Shown: positions 1 to 5,477, numbered from the stretch's first letter. The stretch: DNA of 5,572 bases from Verrucomicrobiota bacterium (GCA_025457725.1 JALOTU010000327.1:1-5572); one strand, 5' to 3'. Notes: generated by a model not told the origin, from the sequence alone. Translations and numbers: made by a program.

Positions 1-60
1 CACGCCGGCCGTCAGAGCGCCGACGAACAAGGCCAGTGCTGTCAGAATCGCAGATCGCAT
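1..60 (-). CDS. N-terminal fragment of an exported protein (runs off left edge)
   Basis: An ATG at 60-58 on the minus strand opens a frame that stays open to the window edge and encodes MRSAILTALALFVGALTAGV. One positive residue followed by a long hydrophobic stretch is typical of a Sec signal peptide or a membrane anchor. The gene begins 24 bases after the stop of the PepSY gene on the same strand, so the two probably share a transcript. No clear Shine-Dalgarno sequence precedes the ATG. Only 20 codons are visible, so the function cannot be given. By position it may be another envelope protein, for example a second PepSY protein or a membrane component of the same module, but that is a guess from context. 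Confidence 0.5.
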   Translation of the reverse strand, partial: MRSAILTALALFVGALTAGV

Positions 61-84
61 GGCGTGCCGTGCCCGGGCAGAATG

Positions 85-483
85 CTATTCTTTGTCGTCG
101 TCCGTGTCCTGATGCTCCTTGTGCTTCTCCTCGGTCTTTTCCTTCGCCTCGTGTTCGGGTGATTCCTTCTCCACGGAAACGACCGCACCGGTTTGTGCAT
201 CCACCAGCACCTCGGTGATGTCTTTGGTCCCAGGGGTCACGATGTCGAAGGACCAGACCAGCTTGCCGTCCTCGTTTTCCAGCTCGGCCCCCTTGACGGT
301 TCCACCCGGGGCTTTGGCCAGGGCTATCTTCTCAGCGTCCGCCCTGGTGATCTTGGCCTGAGCTTGAAGCTTGGCGCTTTCCGTCTTCTCTTCCTTGATG
401 TGTTCTTCGGCGACCGCGCTGAACGCGGCGCTACCAACGAAGCCGCCCACCACGAGCGCGGTCATGAGGGGTGTGAGTTTCAT
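85..483 (-). CDS. secreted/periplasmic PepSY-domain protein
   Basis: The 132-residue product starts with a signal peptide (residues 1-25, MKLTPLMTALVVGG..., with an A-V-A site before EE). Residues about 42-106 match the PepSY pattern: a helix with 'ITRADAEKIALAKAPGGTVKGAELE', then strands 'GKLVWSFDI' and 'ITEVLVDAQTGAVVSVE', where the D-A-x-T-G-x-V ending is characteristic. The rest (107-132) is a highly charged tail rich in Glu, Lys, His and Asp (HKEHQDTDDDKE), probably disordered and possibly metal-binding. PepSY domains occur in envelope proteins and peptidase propeptides and are often encoded beside two-component systems; their biochemical role is mostly unknown. The start is fixed by the signal peptide. 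The upstream sequence has only a weak purine run (AAAGAAAAG). The gene follows RR1 on the same strand after a 206-base gap holding palindromes, and precedes another exported protein gene. Confidence 0.85.
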   Translation of the reverse strand: MKLTPLMTALVVGGFVGSAAFSAVAEEHIKEEKTESAKLQAQAKITRADAEKIALAKAPGGTVKGAELENEDGKLVWSFDIVTPGTKDITEVLVDAQTGAVVSVEKESPEHEAKEKTEEKHKEHQDTDDDKE

Positions 484-590
484 GGGCTTTTCTTTGATCT
501 CTGCAGTTGTTTGTTTGGCGACCGAGGGCAGGCCCTTCCGGAGGAGTGCTGCCGATCCAATTCATCTCAGCACGAATGTGTGACCGCAAC

Positions 591-619
591 ATGAATCGAA
601 GATGAACAATTGTTCATCT
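591..619. promoter_or_regulatory. perfect 20-bp palindrome with an extra half-site, putative operator
   Basis: Positions 600-619 read AGATGAACAATTGTTCATCT, a perfect palindrome with no loop, so it is a better candidate for a dimeric DNA-binding protein than for an RNA hairpin. The core ATGAA (602-606) is repeated exactly one helical turn upstream (591-595) and appears inverted at 614-618 and again at 561-565, giving a cluster of four ATGAA/TTCAT motifs. It lies between the RR1 stop and the PepSY start, about 117 bases upstream of the PepSY ATG. The inner GAAC-N4-GTTC resembles the SOS box of Gram-positive LexA, but nothing else here suggests SOS control. Which protein binds is unknown. I found no convincing -35/-10 pair beside it. 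Confidence 0.5.
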
Positions 620-624
620 AGCGA

Positions 625-636
625 TGGTGGCCACCA
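625..636. repeat. perfect 12-bp palindrome TGGTGGCCACCA
   Basis: This self-complementary 12-mer begins five bases after the 20-bp palindrome, in the same gap between RR1 and the PepSY gene. It is GC-rich, so chance is a real possibility. It has no loop and no following T tract, so it is not a terminator. It may be a second protein site in the same control region. Confidence 0.3.
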
Positions 637-689
637 GGACGACGGAGCCCCTGGGAGCACACCGGCTTCACCCTTCCCAGCCCTGGGTC

Positions 690-1382
690 TTACCTGGAAG
701 ATCCGTCGCCGCCCAGCAAATGGGTGACAAATGCGCGGTTGGTGATGCGGCGCACGTGGCGGCCCTGGTCCTCGTCCGTCAACGTCTTGATGGCATGGAC
801 CAGCACCGGCAGATTCAGCGGCTTTTCCATGAAGGCGTCCACGCCCAGTTGCACGGCTTTGGGATACTGATTCGGTCGCGCGGTGATGACAATGACCGGC
901 AGCAGGGGGGTGACGCGATCAAGCTGGCTGAAGGCCGTCCATCCGTCCCAGTGCGGCATGTTGAGGTCCAGCAGGACCAAATCGGGCGCGTGTTCAATCG
1001 CGCGGGTGACGGCTTCGATGCCATTCTGCGCCTCGTCCACCACGAACCCCTCGGATTCGAGCACCGCGGCCAGACTGCCGCGGACCACCGCATCGTCATC
1101 GGTGATGAGGATGCGCTTGCGCCGGTGGACGGGCGTCTCCGATGGCGGCCCGGCAAAGGGCAGCGGGAGGCTGGAAATGGGAACGTCAGGCTGGAAGAGC
1201 GTGCGGAGTTGGCGGGCCACCGCGTGTTCGGCGCGCTCGACCTCGGACCGTACCCCCCGGCTCCCATCCCCCGCCTCCTTGCGGGTGGCATGACGCGCAG
1301 CCGCGGCATCATGAACCTTGCGGCGGTCCTCTCCGGACCGGTGGGTAGCCATTGGGTTTGGAGTGCGTGGTATCGCTTTCAT
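690..1382 (-). CDS. RR1: stand-alone response regulator (REC domain only)
   Basis: Counting from the ATG at 1382 the product is 230 residues. A charged, probably disordered N-terminal extension (about 1-88) precedes one receiver domain (about 90-205) and a short tail. All receiver residues are present: the acidic pair D96/D97 in ILITDDD, phospho-acceptor D139 in VLLDLNMP, T167 in VIVITARP and K187 in FMEKPL. There is no DNA-binding or enzymatic output domain, so it likely works as a phosphate sink, relay protein or protein-protein switch. Start choice: the frame extends to an ATG at 1421, but that ATG abuts the -12 element of the sigma-54 promoter whose predicted transcript starts near 1413. 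This leaves the ATG at 1382 or at 1352; neither has a clear Shine-Dalgarno sequence. RR1 is divergent from the kinase and is a paralogue of RR2, with roughly 40 percent identity by hand alignment, including a tail ending in LLG. Confidence 0.85.
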   Translation of the reverse strand: MKAIPRTPNPMATHRSGEDRRKVHDAAAARHATRKEAGDGSRGVRSEVERAEHAVARQLRTLFQPDVPISSLPLPFAGPPSETPVHRRKRILITDDDAVVRGSLAAVLESEGFVVDEAQNGIEAVTRAIEHAPDLVLLDLNMPHWDGWTAFSQLDRVTPLLPVIVITARPNQYPKAVQLGVDAFMEKPLNLPVLVHAIKTLTDEDQGRHVRRITNRAFVTHLLGGDGSSR

Positions 1383-1423
1383 ATTCTTGGGTGACCCGGT
1401 TGCGGGTGCTTGCCGGAGCATTT

Positions 1424-1439
1424 TGCATCAGCCATGCCA
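1424..1439 (-). promoter_or_regulatory. sigma-54 (-24/-12) promoter for RR1
   Basis: Read on the minus strand the sequence is TGGCATGGCTGATGCA. The -24 box TGGCAT fits TGGCAY fully, the next base is a purine as preferred, and the -12 box is ATGCA against the TTGCW consensus, with exact GG-N10-GC spacing. The predicted transcript start is near 1413, about 30 bases before the ATG at 1382. An NtrC-class activator is encoded nearby. The match was found by eye. Confidence 0.72.
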
Positions 1440-1503
1440 CGAGGCTTCTGGGTGGATTCACCGGGGATGCCTGCGAGAACGCGGAGGAATCGGGGAACGC
1501 GAA

Positions 1504-1535
1504 GATAAGCGACTTACCCGGCTGGCGATAAGCGA
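1504..1535. promoter_or_regulatory. direct repeat GATAAGCGA, putative shared enhancer between divergent promoters
   Basis: GATAAGCGA occurs at 1504-1512 and 1527-1535, an offset of 23 bases, or about two helical turns, so both copies would lie on roughly the same DNA face. The pair is about 90-122 bases upstream of the predicted RR1 start and about 119-150 upstream of the predicted kinase start, the normal range for enhancer-binding proteins acting on sigma-54 polymerase. The NtrC-like regulator encoded here is the obvious candidate to bind, by inference only. NtrC-family sites are more often inverted than direct repeats, which counts against this reading. Confidence 0.4.
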
Positions 1536-1575
1536 TTGATCCACGGGGGGACGGCGCCCGGACTCGGTCCGCATC

Positions 1576-1612
1576 GGGCAGGGATGATTTTGCAGGTGCG
1601 TCCACCCTGCCC
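1576..1612. repeat. inverted repeat GGGCAGGG / CCCTGCCC upstream of the kinase promoter
   Basis: Perfect 8-bp arms at 1576-1583 and 1605-1612 flank a 21-base loop, ending 15 bases before the -24 element of the kinase promoter. No T tract follows, so a terminator is unlikely. It could be a widely spaced operator, but in GC-rich DNA it could also be chance. Confidence 0.25.
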
Positions 1613-1627
1613 CGCTGTCACCCTTCC

Positions 1628-1643
1628 CGGCATGGCCCTTGCA
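1628..1643 (+). promoter_or_regulatory. sigma-54 (-24/-12) promoter for the histidine kinase
   Basis: The sequence is CGGCATGGCCCTTGCA. The -12 box TTGCA is perfect, the -24 box CGGCAT differs from TGGCAY only at its first base, and GG (1629-1630) and GC (1641-1642) are exactly ten bases apart. The predicted transcript start is near 1654, about 35 bases before the kinase ATG at 1689. It resembles the divergent RR1 promoter (both contain GGCATGGC). Confidence 0.7.
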
Positions 1644-1688
1644 GAGTCAGCCAACAAAGGGAGTTGCGCGGCTCGCCCGCGCCCGCTC

Positions 1689-3104
1689 ATGAAATCTCCA
1701 TTTAGCATACGTCTCTGGATGCTGATCGTCGCGCTCCTGGTCGTGGCCGGCGCAACCATTCTCGGCGTTTCCAGCGCCTGGCATCGGGTGCAACGACTGG
1801 AACGCACGCTCACCGGTTCCCAGCTGGAGAGCTTCCGCCTCGCGGGGAAGGTGCAGGGCGATTTGTTGAACCTGAACGACACCATGCTCCAATACACGCT
1901 GGTGAGAGATCCCCGGCAGTGGGCGCAATTCGACAAAGCCAGCGGCCAGTGGGCGCAATTCGACAAAGCCAGCGGCGATCTGGATCGTTGGATGGATGGC
2001 CGGGCGCCCGGGGAGAACGCACAGGTGTTGCTGAGAACTGAAAGCGAGCGCCAGGTGTTCGCGGAATTGAACCGGGCTTACGAGGATTACCTCCACTCGG
2101 CCCGGGCCGTCTATTCCAACGCTCAGCCGGCACTGGTGAAATCCGGGCAGCTGGCCCAGCTCGAGGCCTTTGACGCCCAGGCCCGTCGGATGCTGGAGCT
2201 GACGCGCCGGCTGGCCGAGGCCCATCGCGTTGCGGAAGAGGGCTTCATTGCCGACGCCAACGCCTCCCTCGCCGCCATCCGCAGCATCCTCATCGCCAGC
2301 GTCGTGCTGCTCCTGGCCCTGGTGGCCGCCATGGGCTGGGTGAGCTACCGCGATCTCATCGCCCCGCTGCGGACCAAGCTGGTCCAGAGCCAGAACCTGC
2401 TGGAGCGGCAGGAGAAACTCGCCACGCTCGGCACCCTGGCCGCCGGCATCGCCCACGAAATTCGCAATCCACTCACATCCCTCAAAGCGCGACTCTACAC
2501 CCTGGACAAGCACCTCCAAACCGTGCCCGCCGCGAAACGAGACACGGACATCATCAGCGCCGAGATTTCCCGCCTCGAACGCATCGTGCAGGACGTGCTG
2601 AGCTTTGCCCGGCCTTCGGATCCCCAGCTGGAAACCCTCGACGCCCAGACGATGCTCAAGGAAGTGCAGGGGCTGATGTCCCCGAACCTGGAAGGTCGCG
2701 CGGTCCAACTGGTGGTCACGTCCGGCCCGGAGCTGCTCATCCGGGCGGACAGCGGGCACTTGAAGCAGGTGCTCATCAACCTGGTTCGCAACGCCGCGGA
2801 CGCCATCGACGGCTCAGGCACGGTGACGCTCGGCACCCGCGCCGCGCTCACACCGCTGGGAGGACGCGAGATCGACACGGTGATCCTGGAAGTGACCGAC
2901 ACGGGCGCAGGCATCCCGCCCGATGTCGAGAAGCGCCTGTTCGACCCGTTCTTCAGCACCAAGGAAAGCGGCACGGGACTCGGACTGCCCATCGCCGCCC
3001 GCATCGTTGAACGGCACGGCGGCCTGCTCCAGTATCAAACCTGGCCCGGCCACGGCACCACTTTCGGCGTTGTCCTGCCGCGCGAAATCAAGCAATCTTC
3101 CTGA
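1689..3104 (+). CDS. membrane-bound sensor histidine kinase (NtrB/ZraS/AtoS-like)
   Basis: The 471-residue protein has TM1 (about 7-27), a mainly helical periplasmic sensor region (about 28-199, probably a four-helix-bundle or CHASE3-like fold), TM2 (about 200-218) and a short linker lacking a full HAMP or PAS domain. A HisKA dimerisation domain follows with H256 in AHEIRNPL, then a HATPase_c domain (about 351-465): N box with N364 and N368 (NLVRNAADAI), G1 box DTGAGI (D404), F box FDPFFSTKESG and G2 box GTGLGL. All catalytic motifs are intact. It should autophosphorylate and pass phosphate to the NtrC-like regulator encoded next. Start choice: the frame is open from a TTG at 1536, but those 51 extra codons run through the sigma-54 promoter, while the ATG at 1689 gives the normal short cytoplasmic start before TM1. 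The sensor region carries an exact 10-residue tandem repeat. The ligand is unknown. Confidence 0.92.
   Translation: MKSPFSIRLWMLIVALLVVAGATILGVSSAWHRVQRLERTLTGSQLESFRLAGKVQGDLLNLNDTMLQYTLVRDPRQWAQFDKASGQWAQFDKASGDLDRWMDGRAPGENAQVLLRTESERQVFAELNRAYEDYLHSARAVYSNAQPALVKSGQLAQLEAFDAQARRMLELTRRLAEAHRVAEEGFIADANASLAAIRSILIASVVLLLALVAAMGWVSYRDLIAPLRTKLVQSQNLLERQEKLATLGTLAAGIAHEIRNPLTSLKARLYTLDKHLQTVPAAKRDTDIISAEISRLERIVQDVLSFARPSDPQLETLDAQTMLKEVQGLMSPNLEGRAVQLVVTSGPELLIRADSGHLKQVLINLVRNAADAIDGSGTVTLGTRAALTPLGGREIDTVILEVTDTGAGIPPDVEKRLFDPFFSTKESGTGLGLPIAARIVERHGGLLQYQTWPGHGTTFGVVLPREIKQSS
1917..1976 (+). repeat. exact 2 x 30-bp tandem duplication inside the kinase gene
   Basis: Bases 1917-1946 and 1947-1976 are identical. 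Each copy encodes QWAQFDKASG in frame (kinase residues 77-86 and 87-96), in the predicted first periplasmic helix of the sensor region. Identity at the DNA level, including third codon positions, points to a recent event. An assembly artefact cannot be ruled out from the sequence alone. Confidence 0.97.
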
Positions 3105-3265
3105 AGTGCCAACTCCAGCGCGAAGAGCCCTTCCGGCGGCAAGTGCGCTCGCCCCGGGTTCCCCGATCGTTGCCCGGCGACCGCGCCGTACCCGGTGGAC
3201 GCCACCGAATGTCGCAGGCGCTCCCGGCGCCAGGACCAGAATTCGCAAGGGAACATCGCTGCGCC

Positions 3266-3295
3266 TTGGAATCGGGCTGAACCCGCTGCGATAAC
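3266..3295 (+). promoter_or_regulatory. possible sigma-70-type promoter of the NtrC-like gene
   Basis: TTGGAA (3266-3271) and GATAAC (3290-3295) are separated by 18 bases; each matches its consensus hexamer at four of six positions. If used, transcription would begin close to 3302, giving an almost leaderless mRNA for the ATG at 3304, which would fit the lack of a Shine-Dalgarno sequence. The match is weak. The gene may instead be reached by read-through from the kinase, whose stop is 199 bases upstream. The rest of the 3105-3303 gap shows nothing else clear. Confidence 0.25.
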
Positions 3296-3303
3296 CTCCA
3301 TCC

Positions 3304-4749
3304 ATGGCCAGCACCGCACACGTCCTGCTCATCGAAGACGACACCCGGCTGGCCACCAGCCTGTGTGACGTGCTCCAGGAGGACGGCTTCAAGGTCACCG
3401 TCTGCCATCGTGGCGACGAGGGCATGCGCAAGGCGGGCGGCGAGCCGTGTGACGTGGTCCTGACGGACTTGCGCCTGCCGGGAATCGGCGGCCTGGACCT
3501 CGTGAAACAACTTCACGACAGCCAGCCGCGCCTGCCCGTCGTGCTGATGACCGCGCACGGCACCATCGAGACCGCCATCGAAGCCACCAAGCTCGGCGCT
3601 TACGATTACCTGCAAAAACCCTTCGAGATGCCGGAGCTCCTCAGCGTCCTCAGGCGGGCCGTGGAGGCCGGGCGCCTCATGCGCGATCCCGTCACCCTGC
3701 CCGACGCCCCGGTCGAAAGCGGAACCGCCCTGGTCGGCACCAGCCGGGCAATGCAGGCCGTTTGCAAGGAAATCGGGCGTGTCGCCGCCAAGCCGGTCAC
3801 CGTGCTGATCCGGGGGGAAACCGGAACCGGCAAGGAGCTGATCGCCCGCGCCATCTATCAGCACAGCCCGCGCGCCCGGGCGGCTTTCATCGCCATCAAC
3901 TGCGCCGCCGTCCCGGAAAACCTGCTGGAGAGTGAACTGTTCGGCCATGAACGCGGCGCGTTCACCGGGGCGGACCGACGTCGCATCGGCCGCTTTGAGC
4001 AGGCCGACCAGGGCACCCTGTTTCTGGACGAGATCGGGGATCTGCCGCCCCAGACCCAGGTCAAACTCCTGCGCGTGCTGCAACAACAGACCTTCCAGCG
4101 CGTGGGCGGAACGGAAGTCATCAGCGTGGACGTGCGCGTCATCGCGGCCACACACCGCAGTCTGGAAACGATGATCCGGGAGGATAAGTTCCGCGAGGAT
4201 CTCTTCCATCGCCTGAACGTCGTGACCCTCCAGCTTCCACCCCTGCGGGAACGGCGCGAGGACATTCCCCTGCTGGTGCGCCACTTTCTCCGCAAGTACG
4301 CCGCCGACTTCGGCGTGGCGAGCCCGACCATCTCCGCCGACGCCATGGCCGGACTGCAGGCGGACGCGTGGCCGGGCAACGTTCGCGAGCTGGAGAACAT
4401 CACCCGCCGCCTGTTGCTGGACGCGCGGGGATTGTCCATCAACGCCGATGCGGTTCGGGAAACCCTCGCGGCCCGCAACACAGAATCCGCCTTGCCGGGC
4501 AAGTCCTTCAGCGCCTTCGCGGGGGAGCTGCTGGCGCAGGCGCAATCGGGCGGACCCCAGGACGCTCACGCCCGCATGCTGGCCGAGGCCGAACGCGAAC
4601 TCCTGACGCAGGCCATCACGCTGGCCGCAGGCAATCAGGCAAGAGCCGCACGCTGGCTGGGACTGTCGCGTTTCACCCTGCGCGAAAAACTCAAGCACCT
4701 GGGGCTGCATCCCGACTCCGCCGAAGCCGGCCCGGAAAAGGACGTCTGA
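3304..4749 (+). CDS. NtrC-family sigma-54-dependent response regulator
   Basis: The 481-residue length and the domain order are standard for NtrC/AtoC/ZraR. The receiver (about 5-120) has E11/D12/D13, phospho-acceptor D55 (VLTDLRLP), T83 and K105. The AAA+ domain (about 140-375) has Walker A GETGTGKE (171-178), the sigma-54-contacting loop GAFTGA (218-223), Walker B LFLDE (239-243), sensor I around RVIAATHR, an arginine-finger region FREDLFHRLN (296-305) and sensor II WPGNVRELEN (356-365). A Fis-type helix-turn-helix lies at about 437-467 (AAGNQARAARWLGLSRFTLR). Every motif needed to remodel sigma-54 polymerase is present. It should be activated by the upstream kinase and use ATP to open sigma-54 promoters; three such candidates lie in this window. 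The start agrees with the receiver N-terminus. No Shine-Dalgarno sequence is seen. Subfamily is not assignable by eye, so no symbol is given. Confidence 0.95.
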   Translation: MASTAHVLLIEDDTRLATSLCDVLQEDGFKVTVCHRGDEGMRKAGGEPCDVVLTDLRLPGIGGLDLVKQLHDSQPRLPVVLMTAHGTIETAIEATKLGAYDYLQKPFEMPELLSVLRRAVEAGRLMRDPVTLPDAPVESGTALVGTSRAMQAVCKEIGRVAAKPVTVLIRGETGTGKELIARAIYQHSPRARAAFIAINCAAVPENLLESELFGHERGAFTGADRRRIGRFEQADQGTLFLDEIGDLPPQTQVKLLRVLQQQTFQRVGGTEVISVDVRVIAATHRSLETMIREDKFREDLFHRLNVVTLQLPPLRERREDIPLLVRHFLRKYAADFGVASPTISADAMAGLQADAWPGNVRELENITRRLLLDARGLSINADAVRETLAARNTESALPGKSFSAFAGELLAQAQSGGPQDAHARMLAEAERELLTQAITLAAGNQARAARWLGLSRFTLREKLKHLGLHPDSAEAGPEKDV

Positions 4750-4757
4750 CCCCATCC

Positions 4758-4769
4758 GGCTGGTCAGCC
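4758..4769. promoter_or_regulatory. short dyad GGCTG-N2-CAGCC, possible activator site for RR2
   Basis: Five-base inverted arms around GT lie just after the NtrC-like gene stop, about 140-150 bases upstream of the predicted RR2 transcript start, a usual enhancer distance. The sequence CCGGCTGG overlapping it also occurs at 1518-1525 between the GATAAGCGA repeats. Both are short and GC-rich, so the evidence is weak. Confidence 0.25.
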
Positions 4770-4845
4770 ATTGTTCCCTCCGGTGGCAATTCGTTGACCC
4801 AATCGCCCGCCCCGCTGACGACGCCACCCGCCCAACCGACTGCCA

Positions 4846-4860
4846 CTCAGGCGACCTGAG
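4846..4860. promoter_or_regulatory. dyad CTCAGG-N3-CCTGAG upstream of RR2 promoter
   Basis: Perfect 6-bp inverted arms around CGA end 23 bases before the -24 element of the RR2 promoter. It could be an operator, or a weak hairpin after the NtrC-like gene. No T tract follows, and it lies closer to the promoter than enhancer sites usually do. Confidence 0.3.
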
Positions 4861-4883
4861 CCTCGCTCGCGTTCGAAAACCCA

Positions 4884-4899
4884 TGGCACAATCGTGGCT
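4884..4899 (+). promoter_or_regulatory. sigma-54 (-24/-12) promoter for RR2
   Basis: The sequence is TGGCACAATCGTGGCT. The -24 box TGGCAC is the perfect consensus, the purine after it fits, GG and GC are ten bases apart, and the -12 box is TGGCT where TTGCW is expected, one mismatch. The predicted transcript start is near 4910, about 25-30 bases before the ATGs at 4935 and 4941. It lies in the gap directly after the gene for the sigma-54 activator. Confidence 0.7.
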
Positions 4900-4934
4900 T
4901 AACACCCGGGGCAGCCTTGTGCAGCCGATACGTG

Positions 4935-5477
4935 ATGACCATGGACCCAGGAAACCCGAGCTCTGAAAAGTCGCGGCTCTACGCCGCCAAGCACGGCGCC
5001 GCAACCGATCCACCCGGTGGCCCCGAGACCAAGACCTCCCGACGGCACCCTTCGTCCGCCCGGATACTCGTGGTCGATGACGATGCAACCGTGCGTGAAT
5101 CCCTGGGTGAAGTGCTGGCCTTGGAACACTACCAGGTGCATCTCGCGGACGATGGACGCGGCGCCGTGCGGGATTTCCTCGATCGTCCCCCCGATTTGAT
5201 CCTGCTGGACGTGAACATGCCGGACATCACGGGCTGGCAGACGTTTGCAATCCTGGCCCAGCTCTACCCGGCGGTTCCGGTCATGATCATCACCGCCCGC
5301 CCGGACCAGGCGAATCGCGCCGCGGACCTGGGTGTCAACGCGTTCATGGAAAAGCCGCTCGATATCCCGGAACTGCTGCGCATTGTGCGCGCGCTCCTAG
5401 CCGACCCCAATTCCCGGCACTTTCTGCACGGACTGCGCATCCGGCCCACGAATGACCTGCTGGGCACGCAGGGGTAG
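4935..5477 (+). CDS. RR2: stand-alone response regulator (REC domain only)
   Basis: From the ATG at 4935 the product is 180 residues: a polar N-terminal extension (1-42), one receiver domain (about 43-157) and a short tail. Receiver residues are intact: D49/D50 in ILVVDDD, phospho-acceptor D92 in ILLDVNMP, T120 in MIITARP and K140 in FMEKPL. There is no output domain. It is a clear paralogue of RR1, sharing the N-x-F/A-F-MEKPL-type region, a GW..F motif after the phospho-acceptor loop, TARP, and a tail with RH...LLG. Start choice: the frame extends to a TTG at 4917 only seven bases after the predicted transcript start, so ATG 4935 or ATG 4941 is preferred. No Shine-Dalgarno sequence is visible. 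It probably receives phosphate from the local kinase or another one, serving as a sink, relay or switch; the partner is not known. Confidence 0.88.
   Translation: MTMDPGNPSSEKSRLYAAKHGAATDPPGGPETKTSRRHPSSARILVVDDDATVRESLGEVLALEHYQVHLADDGRGAVRDFLDRPPDLILLDVNMPDITGWQTFAILAQLYPAVPVMIITARPDQANRAADLGVNAFMEKPLDIPELLRIVRALLADPNSRHFLHGLRIRPTNDLLGTQG

Noticed and set aside
607..614. Palindrome at 600-619 as a true LexA SOS box
   Set aside because: The GAAC-N4-GTTC core matches the Gram-positive pattern only. No SOS gene is present, and the symmetry extends well past the LexA core, so another regulator is more likely.
669..684. GG-N10-GC on the minus strand before the PepSY gene
   Set aside because: TGGGAA and AAGCC match the sigma-54 boxes poorly and the site is nearly 190 bases from the PepSY start.
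651..688. Inverted repeats CTGGGA/TCCCAG and CCCAG/CTGGG after the RR1 stop, as a terminator
   Set aside because: The arms are five to six bases, one has only a two-base loop, and no T tract follows on the minus strand.
624..1394. 256-codon plus-strand frame over RR1
   Set aside because: It is antisense to the receiver domain of RR1, whose conserved residues show the true strand. No motifs are seen in the plus-strand product.
1389..1404. GG-N10-GC with TTGCG on the plus strand, pointing toward the kinase
   Set aside because: The -24 box GGGTGA is far from consensus, it lies within the RR1 N-terminal/leader region, and a much better site exists at 1628-1643.
1647..2759. 370-codon minus-strand frame antisense to the kinase
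   Set aside because: It lies opposite an intact kinase with all catalytic motifs. Its product shows no recognisable domain.
3248..3263. GG-N10-GC spacing (AGGGAACATCGCTGCG) upstream of the NtrC-like gene
   Set aside because: The spacing and distance to the ATG fit a sigma-54 promoter, but the -24 box (AGGGAA) is poor and GG-N10-GC alone is common in GC-rich DNA.
3088..5088. 666-codon open frame on the minus strand antisense to the NtrC-like gene
   Set aside because: It is a shadow frame created by GC-rich codon bias opposite a fully recognisable gene. It has no domain motifs and is rich in Arg, Gly and Ala.
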